A program made the position numbers and the translations under genes. 64,000 nt of DNA from Streptomyces dioscori (GTDB taxonomy: Bacteria; Actinomycetota; Actinomycetes; Streptomycetales; Streptomycetaceae): the NCBI RefSeq assembly GCF_003024195.1, contig NZ_KZ679052.1, positions 186,001-250,000 on the forward strand. The letters are read 5' to 3'. The notes under the pieces are model-generated. The model saw nothing but the letters and a program-made list of their open reading frames with translations, was not told the origin of the DNA and did not search any database. Below are positions 38,112-45,644 of the stretch, one piece after another. Every line of letters starts with the position of its first letter. Position 1 is the stretch's first letter.

Positions 38112-39212
38112 ATGTCCGAGATGCCGCACGGTGCCCATGGCAGACCGCCCACGCGGCGCGAACGCTGGGCCTCCTTCAAGGAGTCCCCCTTCCTTCCCGC
38201 GTCGGTGCTGGTGCTGATCCTCGCCGCGGCGGCCGGCCTCTTCGCGGGCTCGTACACGTACTCCATGGCGAACCCGACCCCGCGCCATGTGCCGACCGCG
38301 ATCGTGGGCTCGTACGAGGAGGGGCGGGGCAAGGCGTTCCTCGCCGAGATGGAGAAGGCGCTCGACGCCTCCCTGAAGATCCACGCGTACGACAGCCGGG
38401 CGGCGGCCGTGCGGGCGGTCGACGACCAGAAGGTCTTCGCCATCCTCGATACGCGGGACAACGGCAGGGCGGTGGTCCTCGACGTCTCCGGGGCGTCCGG
38501 GGCCTCGGTCGCGGAACTGCTGGAACAGGCGGCGCCGGCGGTCGGCAAGGCCACGGGGGTGGCGGTCACGGTCCGGGACATCAAGCCGCTCCAGGAGGGC
38601 GATCCGCGGGGCCTCGCCATCTTCTACATCTCCCTGGCGGCCGTGATCATCGGCTTCATCGGGGCGATCCAGCTCAGCGTGCACGCGCGGGGGCTGAACC
38701 CGGTGGAACGCATCGCGTTCACCGCCGCGTACTCCCTGCTCGGCGGTTTCGTGATCGTGGTGGCGGTCGACTGGATCCTCGGCGCTTTGAAGCTGCCGTT
38801 CGTCGAGTCCTGGCTGATCCTCGCGCTGACCATGTTCACGTCCGGCATGGTCTTCACGATGTTCAACACCCTGTTCGGGCGCTGGGCGATGCTGCCCACC
38901 TGGGGGCTGATGGTCATGCTCGGCAACCCCTCGTCGGGCGGCGCGGTCTCCTGGCCCCTGCTGCCGTCCCCGCTCGGCGTCATCGGCCGCTGGCTCCCGC
39001 CCGGCGGCTCGGTCAACGCCCAGCACACGGCGGTGTACTTCGCCGGCCACCAGCACGTCTTTCCGTTCCTGGTCCTGACCGGCTGGGCCCTGCTGTCCTG
39101 CGCGGTGTTCTGGACGTGGCGCCACCGCCACCCAGGAGGCCGAACCGGGGGTCCGTCCCACGCGGCGGGCACCCCACCGCCGGAATCCTCGACGACGGGC
39201 GCGGCGACCTGA
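38112..39212 (+). CDS. ABC-2/YhgE-like membrane protein
   Basis: 366 residues. One N-terminal helix (about 30-50) is followed by an outside domain of about 120 residues (VPTAIVGSYEEGRGKAF, then VFAILDTRDNGRAVVLDVSGASG). Five or six helices follow from about 175 (AIFYISLAAVIIGFIGAIQL, then GGFVIVVAVDWILGAL) and a Pro/Thr-rich tail. This layout is that of the YhgE/Pip or DUF3533 type related to ABC-2 permeases; no ATPase is nearby. ATG 38112 has no ribosome site, and TAGCGT ends six bases upstream, so the mRNA is probably leaderless. It is divergent from hrpA. Confidence 0.75.
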   Translation: MSEMPHGAHGRPPTRRERWASFKESPFLPASVLVLILAAAAGLFAGSYTYSMANPTPRHVPTAIVGSYEEGRGKAFLAEMEKALDASLKIHAYDSRAAAVRAVDDQKVFAILDTRDNGRAVVLDVSGASGASVAELLEQAAPAVGKATGVAVTVRDIKPLQEGDPRGLAIFYISLAAVIIGFIGAIQLSVHARGLNPVERIAFTAAYSLLGGFVIVVAVDWILGALKLPFVESWLILALTMFTSGMVFTMFNTLFGRWAMLPTWGLMVMLGNPSSGGAVSWPLLPSPLGVIGRWLPPGGSVNAQHTAVYFAGHQHVFPFLVLTGWALLSCAVFWTWRHRHPGGRTGGPSHAAGTPPPESSTTGAAT

Positions 39213-39311
39213 CGGCGTCACGGGAACCTACGAGACGAGCCCCCGAGCCCCCGAGCCCCCGAGGCTCCATGGCCCCGGGACCCTGCGTCATGTGGCCGGC
39301 GCCGACGAGTC

Positions 39312-39671
39312 CTTCGGCTGCGGGCCGGTGGGGGCTGGCCGCGCAGTTCCCCGCGCCCCTAAAAGGCGCGTGCCCTGCAGGACGCCGAATGCAGGGCTCA
39401 GACCGCCGCCCCGAACGGGGCCCCGCCCCCCGGCCCACGCCCCGTCGGCCCGAGTGGCGCGCTGGCGCTTTTAAGGGGCGCGGGGAACTGCGCGGCCAAC
39501 CCCCATGGACCCGCAGCCGAAGGACCCGCCGGCGCCGGCCGCACGGCAAAGGCCCCGGGGGTTGCGAATCGGGCCCGGCCCACGCGGCGGGGCGGCGGCC
39601 CGAGCGGAGCGCTGGCGCTCTTGAGGGGCGCGGGGAACTGCGCGGCCGACCCCCACGGACCCGCAGCCGAA
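39312..39671. repeat. three intergenic repeats, with a duplicated block of about 100 bp
   Basis: One minus copy (about 39312-39361) and two plus copies (about 39473-39521 and 39623-39671). The plus copies share extended flanks: GCGCTGGCGCT before them and CGAAGGACCCGCCGG plus GGCAAAGGCCCCGG after them, so a block of roughly 100 bp was duplicated with a 150-bp period. The space 39213-39713 has no supported gene. Confidence 0.85.
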
Positions 39672-39713
39672 GGACCCGCCGGCCGGCCGCAGGGCAAAGG
39701 CCCCGGCCACGGC

Positions 39714-39743
39714 GAAGGCCCCGTCCAACTGGACGGGGCCTTC
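39714..39743 (-). terminator. terminator of the tRNA-Glu/Asp/Phe unit
   Basis: A 13-bp perfect stem with AACT loop (39714-39726 with 39731-39743), six bases past the 3' end of tRNA-Phe on the minus strand. Confidence 0.8.
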
Positions 39744-39749
39744 GAGAAG

Positions 39750-39823
39750 TGGCTGGGGCCGGGATCGAACCGGCGACCTATCGCTTTTCAGGCGATCGCT
39801 CGTACCAACTGAGCTACCCAGCC
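39750..39823 (-). tRNA. tRNA-Phe (anticodon GAA)
   Basis: 74 nt with acceptor GGCTGGG/CCCAGCC, anticodon loop CTGAAAA in ATCGC/GCGAT and T-loop TTCGATC. It is the last of three tRNAs in a minus-strand cluster (Glu, Asp, Phe). No CCA is encoded. Confidence 0.95.
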
Positions 39824-39847
39824 ACGCGGTTCAAACAACAACCGCAG

Positions 39848-39922
39848 CGGTCCTGACGGGATTTGAACCCGCGGCCTCCACCTTGACAGGGTGGCGAGCA
39901 CTCCAAACTGCTCCACAGGACC
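39848..39922 (-). tRNA. tRNA-Asp (anticodon GTC), copy 2
   Basis: 75 nt, identical to 33807-33881. It is the middle gene of the Glu-Asp-Phe cluster, 24 bp from tRNA-Phe and 47 bp from tRNA-Glu. Confidence 0.95.
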
Positions 39923-39969
39923 AAGCTTGTGCACGAGCGAGCGAACTCAGTCTCGCACACGGTATTACG

Positions 39970-40042
39970 TGCCCCCAACGGGATTCGAACCCGTGCTACC
40001 GCCTTGAAAGGGCGGCGTCCTAGGCCGCTAGACGATGAGGGC
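39970..40042 (-). tRNA. tRNA-Glu (anticodon TTC)
   Basis: 73 nt with acceptor GCCCTCA/TGGGGGC (one wobble), anticodon loop CTTTCAA in CCGCC/GGCGG and T-loop TTCGAAT. It is the first gene of the tRNA cluster. No CCA is encoded. Confidence 0.95.
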
Positions 40043-40122
40043 TATCGGCCCACCTGGGCGCTTCGCAGCGCGTCGGGGACGTGAGAAGCATATGGGATGT
40101 CGGGAGGGATCGCCAAAACGGT

Positions 40123-41679
40123 TTACGGGGCGGGGGTGGAAGGGGTCGTGGAGGCGGGCGCGCCGGGCTGGTTCTCCTTCGGGAGATGGCGGCTGACCTC
40201 GGCCGTCGTCAGTCCGAGCCCGCCCAGTTTGATCTCGTCCCAGGCCTGGAGCCGCCGGGTGTCGCGGTCCAGGTAGAGGATCGACGTCTCGATCGGCGCG
40301 GGATCGTCGCCCTCCAGCGCACGCAGTCCGCCGCCGCCCGTGGAGCCCTCGATGCGCAGCCGCGTGCCGTACTTCAGGACCTCCATCTCCTGGTGGTGGA
40401 CATGGCCGGCCAGCACCAGCGGCACGTCCCCGTCCGTCTCGCGCGCGGCGGTGGGGTTGTGTGCGACCGCGATGTCGACCGGGGTCCCGGCCGCCTCCTG
40501 GTCGCGGAGGGAGGAGGCGAGGCGGGCTCCCGCCAGTACCTCCGACTGTCCGGCGCCGCCCACCCCGGCCGAGCGGTCCGGGGTGAACTGCGGGTCCCCG
40601 ATCCCCGCGAAGCGCAGGCCGGCGACCGAGACCGCGCGGCCGTCGTCGAGGACGTGCACGTTCTTCATGCGCTTCAAGTAGTCCTGGGTGACGCGCCCGT
40701 CGTGGTTGCCGCGCACCCAGACGTACGGGGCGCCGAGGTCGGCCGCCGGGTCCAGGAAGCCGTTCTCCGCCGCCGTCCCGTGGTCCATGGTGTCGCCGGA
40801 GTCGACGATGACATCGATCTTGTACTGCTTCACCAGCGACGCGATGATCTTCCAGCTCGCCGGGTTGAGATGGATGTCGGAGACGTGCAGGACCCGGATC
40901 GTGGAGGGGTCCGGCGCGTACGCGGGCAGCGTGGACGTGACGTCGTACAGCTTCGTCACGTTCGTCACCAGGCGGGCCAGTTCCTTCTGGTAGACGTCGA
41001 ACTCGCTGACGATGCTGCGCGCGTTGCCGACGACCGAGGGTGCCGAGGAGAGCAGGCCCGAGAACTTCGGTTCCAGGACCGACTTGGGGTTCCAGGTGGC
41101 GAAGGCCGTCGCCCCGCAGGCGGCCAGCAGGGTCAGCGCCAGGCCGCCCGCCGCGAGGGCCCGGCGCGGGCGGCGGTAGACGGCGAGGCCGAGCCCCGTC
41201 GCACCGGCGACCACGGCGGCACAGGACCGTACGGCCAGGTCGAGCGTGCCGGCGCCGACGTCCTCGGCGACCTCGTCCTGGAGGCCGGAGAGCCGTTCCG
41301 GATGGTCGACGAGGGCCTGCGAGCGGACCGGGTCGAGCTGGTCGACGTCCACGTCGAGGCGCAGGGGAGCGGTGTGGCTGCGGAGTTCGAGGGCGCCGAG
41401 CGGGGAGACGTTGATCTTCGTCCCGCCGGTGAGGGAGGGGCGCAGGGTCATCGTGGTGTCCATGGGGCCGACCGGCGCCCGGACGTTCCCGACGACCAGC
41501 AGGCCGAGCCACGCGCCGAGCAGCACGACGGCGACGAGCCCGAGCGCACGGGCGTAGGGGTGCGGCTGGTGGACGAGTTCGATGGCGGGCTGGGAACGGC
41601 GTGAGCGGTAGTGCCGTACGAGGATGCGGGGAGCCTTCCGTACGCGGAGCAGAGCGGCGGCAGCGGGGACGCGGGCCAT
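40123..41679 (-). CDS. membrane-anchored metallophosphoesterase
   Basis: 518 residues from ATG 41679. The open frame extends upstream, but that part runs antisense through two other genes. Two hydrophobic segments (about 45-70 and 165-215) frame an outside region. The calcineurin-like catalytic domain lies at about 275-470 with all the metal motifs: LHVSDIHLNP, VDSGDTMDHG, VRGNHDG, AVAHNP and LAGHVHHQEM. The Asp, His and Asn ligands are intact, so it is probably active on phosphoesters outside or at the membrane. The C-terminal tail is Pro/Thr-rich. The substrate is unknown. It is downstream of no other gene on its strand. Confidence 0.9.
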   Translation of the reverse strand: MARVPAAAALLRVRKAPRILVRHYRSRRSQPAIELVHQPHPYARALGLVAVVLLGAWLGLLVVGNVRAPVGPMDTTMTLRPSLTGGTKINVSPLGALELRSHTAPLRLDVDVDQLDPVRSQALVDHPERLSGLQDEVAEDVGAGTLDLAVRSCAAVVAGATGLGLAVYRRPRRALAAGGLALTLLAACGATAFATWNPKSVLEPKFSGLLSSAPSVVGNARSIVSEFDVYQKELARLVTNVTKLYDVTSTLPAYAPDPSTIRVLHVSDIHLNPASWKIIASLVKQYKIDVIVDSGDTMDHGTAAENGFLDPAADLGAPYVWVRGNHDGRVTQDYLKRMKNVHVLDDGRAVSVAGLRFAGIGDPQFTPDRSAGVGGAGQSEVLAGARLASSLRDQEAAGTPVDIAVAHNPTAARETDGDVPLVLAGHVHHQEMEVLKYGTRLRIEGSTGGGGLRALEGDDPAPIETSILYLDRDTRRLQAWDEIKLGGLGLTTAEVSRHLPKENQPGAPASTTPSTPAP

Positions 41680-41814
41680 TGGGCCCGTATGCCCAAGCGG
41701 CGGGGCGGGTATGCGGAGCGCCGTCTGCCGTCTGCCGTCTGCCGACCGCCGTCCGTCGCGGGTCGCGTCCGCGGCACCCCTACCGTCCGGGCGTCCGTAC
41801 CGGACAATGGTCTT

Positions 41815-42165
41815 GTGCTGGAGATGACGCGCGAGGAGTTCGAGGAACTGGTCGCCGAGGCCCTGGACCGGATTCCGCCGGAGCTGACGCGGCTGATGGA
41901 CAACGTGGCGGTGTTCGTCGAGGACGAACCGCCCGCCGACGATCCCGAGCTGCTCGGGCTCTACGAGGGGACCCCGCTGACCGATCGCGGTGAGTGGTAC
42001 GCCGGGGTGCTGCCGGACCGGATCACGATCTACCGGGGGCCCACGCTGCGGATGTGCGGGACGCGCGAGGAGGTGGTGGCCGAGACCGAGGTCACGGTGG
42101 TGCACGAGATCGCCCACCACTTCGGCATCGACGACGCGCGCCTGCACGCCCTGGGATACGGCTGA
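41815..42165 (+). CDS. minimal zinc metallopeptidase (MMP1/DUF1025-type)
   Basis: 116 residues from GTG 41815. Single-domain peptidases of this size are widespread in actinobacteria. The zinc motif HEIAHHFGI is in VTVVHEIAHHFGIDDARL, preceded by FEELVAEALDRIPPELTRLMDNVAVFVEDEP and DRITIYRGPTLRMC, which matches the minimal gluzincin-like fold. The physiological substrate is not known. No ribosome site is present; GACAAT ends six bases before the GTG, so it may be leaderless. ATG 41824 is an alternative start. It is divergent from the metallophosphoesterase gene. Confidence 0.9.
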   Translation: MLEMTREEFEELVAEALDRIPPELTRLMDNVAVFVEDEPPADDPELLGLYEGTPLTDRGEWYAGVLPDRITIYRGPTLRMCGTREEVVAETEVTVVHEIAHHFGIDDARLHALGYG

Positions 42166-42343
42166 CGTCCGGCCCCGTGAGTGCCCCGTACGCGCCTCGT
42201 GTGCACAGGGCGCATACGGCCGCGTGTCCTCTTGTGGGCGGCGGGAGTTGGGCAGGGGGACTCCCCATACCCTTCCTCGCGCTCCCGTCCCCGCGTTCCC
42301 GGCTCGGTCCGGGCAGGGGGACCCCACCCGGAGGTAGCTGCCC

Positions 42344-42865
42344 GTGCGCGCCATGTACGTACCCGTCCGTCTGGCCGCCGCGGCCCTGGCAGTCGCCGCC
42401 TCCGCGGGCTGCATGAGCGTCGGCGACGACGAGGGGAGCAGCCGGGTCAGGCCCTCCCACTCGGCGGGGCAGCAGGGCGGCGAGGAACCCGACGGGGGGT
42501 CCGCGGTGAGCGGCGGCGACTCCGGCCGGCACGGGGCGAGTGACGGAAAACACGCCAGGGCGAAGCCGGGCAGGTCGGCGTCCGGGTCGGCGTCGCCGTC
42601 GGCGGGGGAGAGCGGTTCGGCCGCGCCGAAGAAGCCGGCCAAGGGTGAGAGCGGCGGGAAGAAGCCCAGGCCAGGGGCGCCTTCGCCGACGAAGGAGCAG
42701 CCCACGCCGACGCGTGAGGACCCGGAGCCGACGCCTCCCAAGGAGACCCCGCCGCCGTCCCCGGACCCGACCACCGCCGAGCCGTCGTCCTCGGCGCACC
42801 CGGAGCCCGAGCCGCAGCTCGTCGAGCGTCGGGAGCCGGCGCCGCGGGCCGGGATCGAGGCCTGA
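42344..42865 (+). CDS. Pro/Ser/Lys-rich lipoprotein
   Basis: 173 residues from GTG 42344, with GGAGGT ahead. The signal peptide AAAALAVAASAGC has a lipobox with Cys23. The rest is low complexity: Gly/Ser-rich to about residue 90, then Lys/Pro, then Pro/Glu/Thr repeats (PTPTREDPEPTPPKETPPPSPDP). There is no folded domain. It is probably an extended wall-spanning lipoprotein; no function is recognised. Confidence 0.7.
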   Translation: MRAMYVPVRLAAAALAVAASAGCMSVGDDEGSSRVRPSHSAGQQGGEEPDGGSAVSGGDSGRHGASDGKHARAKPGRSASGSASPSAGESGSAAPKKPAKGESGGKKPRPGAPSPTKEQPTPTREDPEPTPPKETPPPSPDPTTAEPSSSAHPEPEPQLVERREPAPRAGIEA

Positions 42866-42880
42866 GCGGCGTCCGGGTGC

Positions 42881-42959
42881 ATGGATGTGCGGGCGGGGTG
42901 CGGCGCATGGAGGTGCGGGCGGGGTGCGGGGATGGATGTGCAGGCGGGGTGCGGGTGGC
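42881..42959. repeat. three imperfect 25-27-bp tandem repeats
   Basis: Units start at ATGGATGTGCGGGCGGGGTG (42881), ATGGAGGTGCGGGCGGGGTG (42907) and ATGGATGTGCAGGCGGGGTG (42932). They lie between the lipoprotein gene and the DEAD-box helicase leader. Nothing else is seen in 42866-42990 apart from this array. A promoter-like pair TTGAGC/TAGTAG (42999-43028) may serve the helicase. Confidence 0.75.
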
Positions 42960-43178
42960 GTGCGGGCCTCTGACCTGGACATTCGGCCTCAGTTTGCCTT
43001 GAGCGGCACAGGGTGCGTATGGTAGTAGATCGTTTGATCCCATCGCCCGGCGCCATCACAGAGCGCCGCGTGGCGCGTACTCTCCCTTGCCGTGGCTGAC
43101 CGCATTGAGGCGGTCGTTTGCGAAATCACGGAGTTGACGGGCGCGTGCCGAAGAGACTCCGGAAGGTTTCGCATTCGC

Positions 43179-45422
43179 ATGTCCATTTCCAGTACTGATC
43201 ACATCGTCGTGCCCGAGAACGAGGCGCCCGAGGTGACCGAAGAGACCGCGGCCCCCGAGCTTTCCGCGGCTCCCCAGACCTCTGAGACCCCCGAGACCCC
43301 TGAGGTCACCTTCACCGACCTCGGTCTCCCCGAGGGCGTCGTGCGCAAGCTCTCGCAGAACGGTGTGACCAGCCCCTTCCCGATCCAGGCCGCGACCATC
43401 CCGGACGCCCTGGCCGGCAAGGACATCCTCGGCCGCGGCCGTACCGGCTCCGGCAAGACCCTCTCCTTCGGCCTGCCGCTGCTCACGCAGCTCTCCGGCG
43501 GCCACACCGAGAAGAAGAAGCCCCGCGGCATCATCCTCACGCCGACGCGTGAACTCGCGATGCAGGTCGCGGACGCCCTCCAGCCGTACGGCGACGTCCT
43601 CGGCCTCAAGATGAAGGTCGTCTGCGGCGGTACGTCGATGGGCAACCAGATCTACGCCCTGGAGCGCGGCGTCGACGTCCTCGTCGCCACCCCGGGCCGC
43701 CTGCGCGACATCATCAACCGCGGCGCCTGCTCCCTGGAGAACGTCCAGGTCGCCGTGCTCGACGAGGCCGACCAGATGTCGGACCTGGGCTTCCTGCCCG
43801 AGGTCACCGAGCTGCTCGACCAGATCCCCGGCGGCGGCCAGCGCATGCTGTTCTCGGCCACGATGGAGAACGAGATCTCCACGCTGGTCAAGCGCTACCT
43901 CACCAACCCGGTGACGCACGAGGTCGACAGCGCCCAGGGCAACGTCACGACCATGTCGCACCACATCCTGATCGTGAAGCCCAAGGACAAGGCGCCGGTC
44001 ACCGCCGCGATCGCCTCCCGCAAGGGCCGCACGATCATCTTCGTCCGCACCCAGCTGGGCGCCGACCGTATCGCCGAGCAGCTGTGCGACTCGGGCGTGA
44101 AGGCCGACGCGCTGCACGGCGGCATGACGCAGGGCGCCCGTACGCGCGTTCTCGAAGACTTCAAGAAGGGCTACGTCAACGCGCTCGTCGCGACCGACGT
44201 CGCCGCCCGCGGCATCCACGTCGACGGCATCGACCTGGTCCTGAACGTGGACCCGGCCGGTGACCACAAGGACTACCTGCACCGTTCCGGCCGTACGGCC
44301 CGTGCGGGGCGCAGCGGCACGGTCGTGTCGCTCTCCCTGCCGCACCAGCGCCGGCAGATCTTCCGCCAGATGGAGGACGCGGGCGTCGACGCCACGCGCC
44401 ACATCATCCAGGGCGGCGCCGCCTTCGACCCGGAGGTCGCGGAGATCACGGGCGCCCGGTCGATGACCGAGGTCCAGGCCGAGTCCGCGGGCAACGCGGC
44501 GCAGCAGGCCGAGCGCGAGGTGTCGCAGCTCACCAAGGAGCTGGAGCGCGCGCAGCGGCGTGCCGTCGAGCTGCGCGAGGAGGCCGACCGTCTGGTCGCC
44601 CGTTCCGCGCGTGAGCGTGGCGAGGACCCGGAAGCCGCGCTGGCCGAGGCTGCCGCCGTCGTCGAGGCCGCCGCGGTGGCCGTGGCGCAGGAGCCGGTGG
44701 CGCAGGCCGCCGAGCCGCGCGACGAGCAGCGTCAGCGCCGGGACGACCGTGGCAACTACGAGCGTCGCGACAACCGTCGTGACGACCGCCCGTCCGGTGG
44801 TTTCCGTCGTGACGACCGCGGTGGCGACCGTGGCGGCTTCCGCCGCGACGACCGTCCCTCGGGTGGCTCCGGTGGCGGCTTCAACCGTGACCGCCGTGAC
44901 GGCGACCGTCCCACCGGCGGTGGCTTCCGCCGTGACGACCGTCCCTCGGGCGGCTTCAACCGTGACCGTCGTGACGAGCGTCCCTCCGGTGGTTTCCGCC
45001 GGGACGACGAGCGTGGTGGCGGCCGTTCCTTCGACCGTCGTGACGACCGTCCCTCGGGCGGCTTCCGCCGGGACGACCGTCGTGACGACCGCGGTGGCGA
45101 CCGTGGCGGCTTCCGCCGCGACGACCGTCCCACGGGTGGCTCCGGTGGCGGCTTCAACCGTGACCGCCGTGACGGCGACCGTCCCACCGGCGGTGGCTTC
45201 CGCCGAGACGACCGCCCCTCCGGTGGTCACCGTGGCAGCGACCGTCCGTTCAACCGTGACCGGAGCGACCGTCCCACCGGTGGCGGCTTCCGCTCCGGCG
45301 GCCACGACCGCCCGTCCGGCCGCCGCGACGACCACCGTGGCGCGGGCTCCGGCTCGGGTTCCGGCTCCACCGGCTCCTCCTTCCGCCGCGACGACAAGCC
45401 GCGCTGGAAGCGCAACGGCTGA
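43179..45422 (+). CDS. DEAD-box RNA helicase with long Arg/Gly/Asp-rich tail
   Basis: 747 residues from ATG 43179; an in-frame GTG at 43092 would add 29 residues. Helicase core: Q motif FTDLGLPEGVVRKL plus PFPIQAATIP, Walker A GRTGSGKT, PTRELAMQV, ATPGRL, DEAD in VLDEADQM, SAT in LFSATME, then IIFVRTQLGADRI, ATDVAARGIHVDGID and HRSGRTARAG. After a short coiled-coil-like stretch (about 450-520) comes a disordered tail of more than 200 residues built of FRRDDRPSGG and FNRDRRDGDRPTGG repeats. Such tails promote RNA binding and phase separation in cold-shock helicases such as DeaD/CshA (family knowledge). Confidence 0.95.
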   Translation: MSISSTDHIVVPENEAPEVTEETAAPELSAAPQTSETPETPEVTFTDLGLPEGVVRKLSQNGVTSPFPIQAATIPDALAGKDILGRGRTGSGKTLSFGLPLLTQLSGGHTEKKKPRGIILTPTRELAMQVADALQPYGDVLGLKMKVVCGGTSMGNQIYALERGVDVLVATPGRLRDIINRGACSLENVQVAVLDEADQMSDLGFLPEVTELLDQIPGGGQRMLFSATMENEISTLVKRYLTNPVTHEVDSAQGNVTTMSHHILIVKPKDKAPVTAAIASRKGRTIIFVRTQLGADRIAEQLCDSGVKADALHGGMTQGARTRVLEDFKKGYVNALVATDVAARGIHVDGIDLVLNVDPAGDHKDYLHRSGRTARAGRSGTVVSLSLPHQRRQIFRQMEDAGVDATRHIIQGGAAFDPEVAEITGARSMTEVQAESAGNAAQQAEREVSQLTKELERAQRRAVELREEADRLVARSARERGEDPEAALAEAAAVVEAAAVAVAQEPVAQAAEPRDEQRQRRDDRGNYERRDNRRDDRPSGGFRRDDRGGDRGGFRRDDRPSGGSGGGFNRDRRDGDRPTGGGFRRDDRPSGGFNRDRRDERPSGGFRRDDERGGGRSFDRRDDRPSGGFRRDDRRDDRGGDRGGFRRDDRPTGGSGGGFNRDRRDGDRPTGGGFRRDDRPSGGHRGSDRPFNRDRSDRPTGGGFRSGGHDRPSGRRDDHRGAGSGSGSGSTGSSFRRDDKPRWKRNG
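44805..45211 (+). repeat. internal DNA duplication in the helicase tail
   Basis: The segment 44805-44938 recurs at 45078-45211, exactly 273 bp (91 codons) later, with only a few substitutions. It keeps the reading frame. Shorter GACGACCGTCCC units recur throughout the tail. Confidence 0.8.
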
Positions 45423-45458
45423 CAGCGCCCCAGCTGACGCCGTAGCGACGTAGCACGC

Positions 45459-45496
45459 GAAGGGCCCGGACGACCTCGGTCGTCCGGGCCCTTCGG
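45459..45496 (+). terminator. helicase gene terminator
   Basis: An 18-bp perfect stem (45459-45476 with 45479-45496) with a two-base centre, 36 bases past the stop. Confidence 0.8.
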
Positions 45497-45644
45497 CGTT
45501 CGCGGGTGCGGCCTGCTCGCGGGGGCGCGCGCCGGAGCCGTCCGGGCGCCGAAAAATGACAACTCCCCTGCCGTGACCGGCTGTTACGCTCCGGCGCGGA
45601 ATCGGACGGCCCGGTGGATCGCCGGGCCCAGGGGAGGGGACCCG

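Noticed and set aside
41680..43059. Upstream extension of the metallophosphoesterase frame
   Set aside because: It runs antisense through the zinc peptidase and lipoprotein genes and shows no homology-like features; ATG 41679 is the sensible start.
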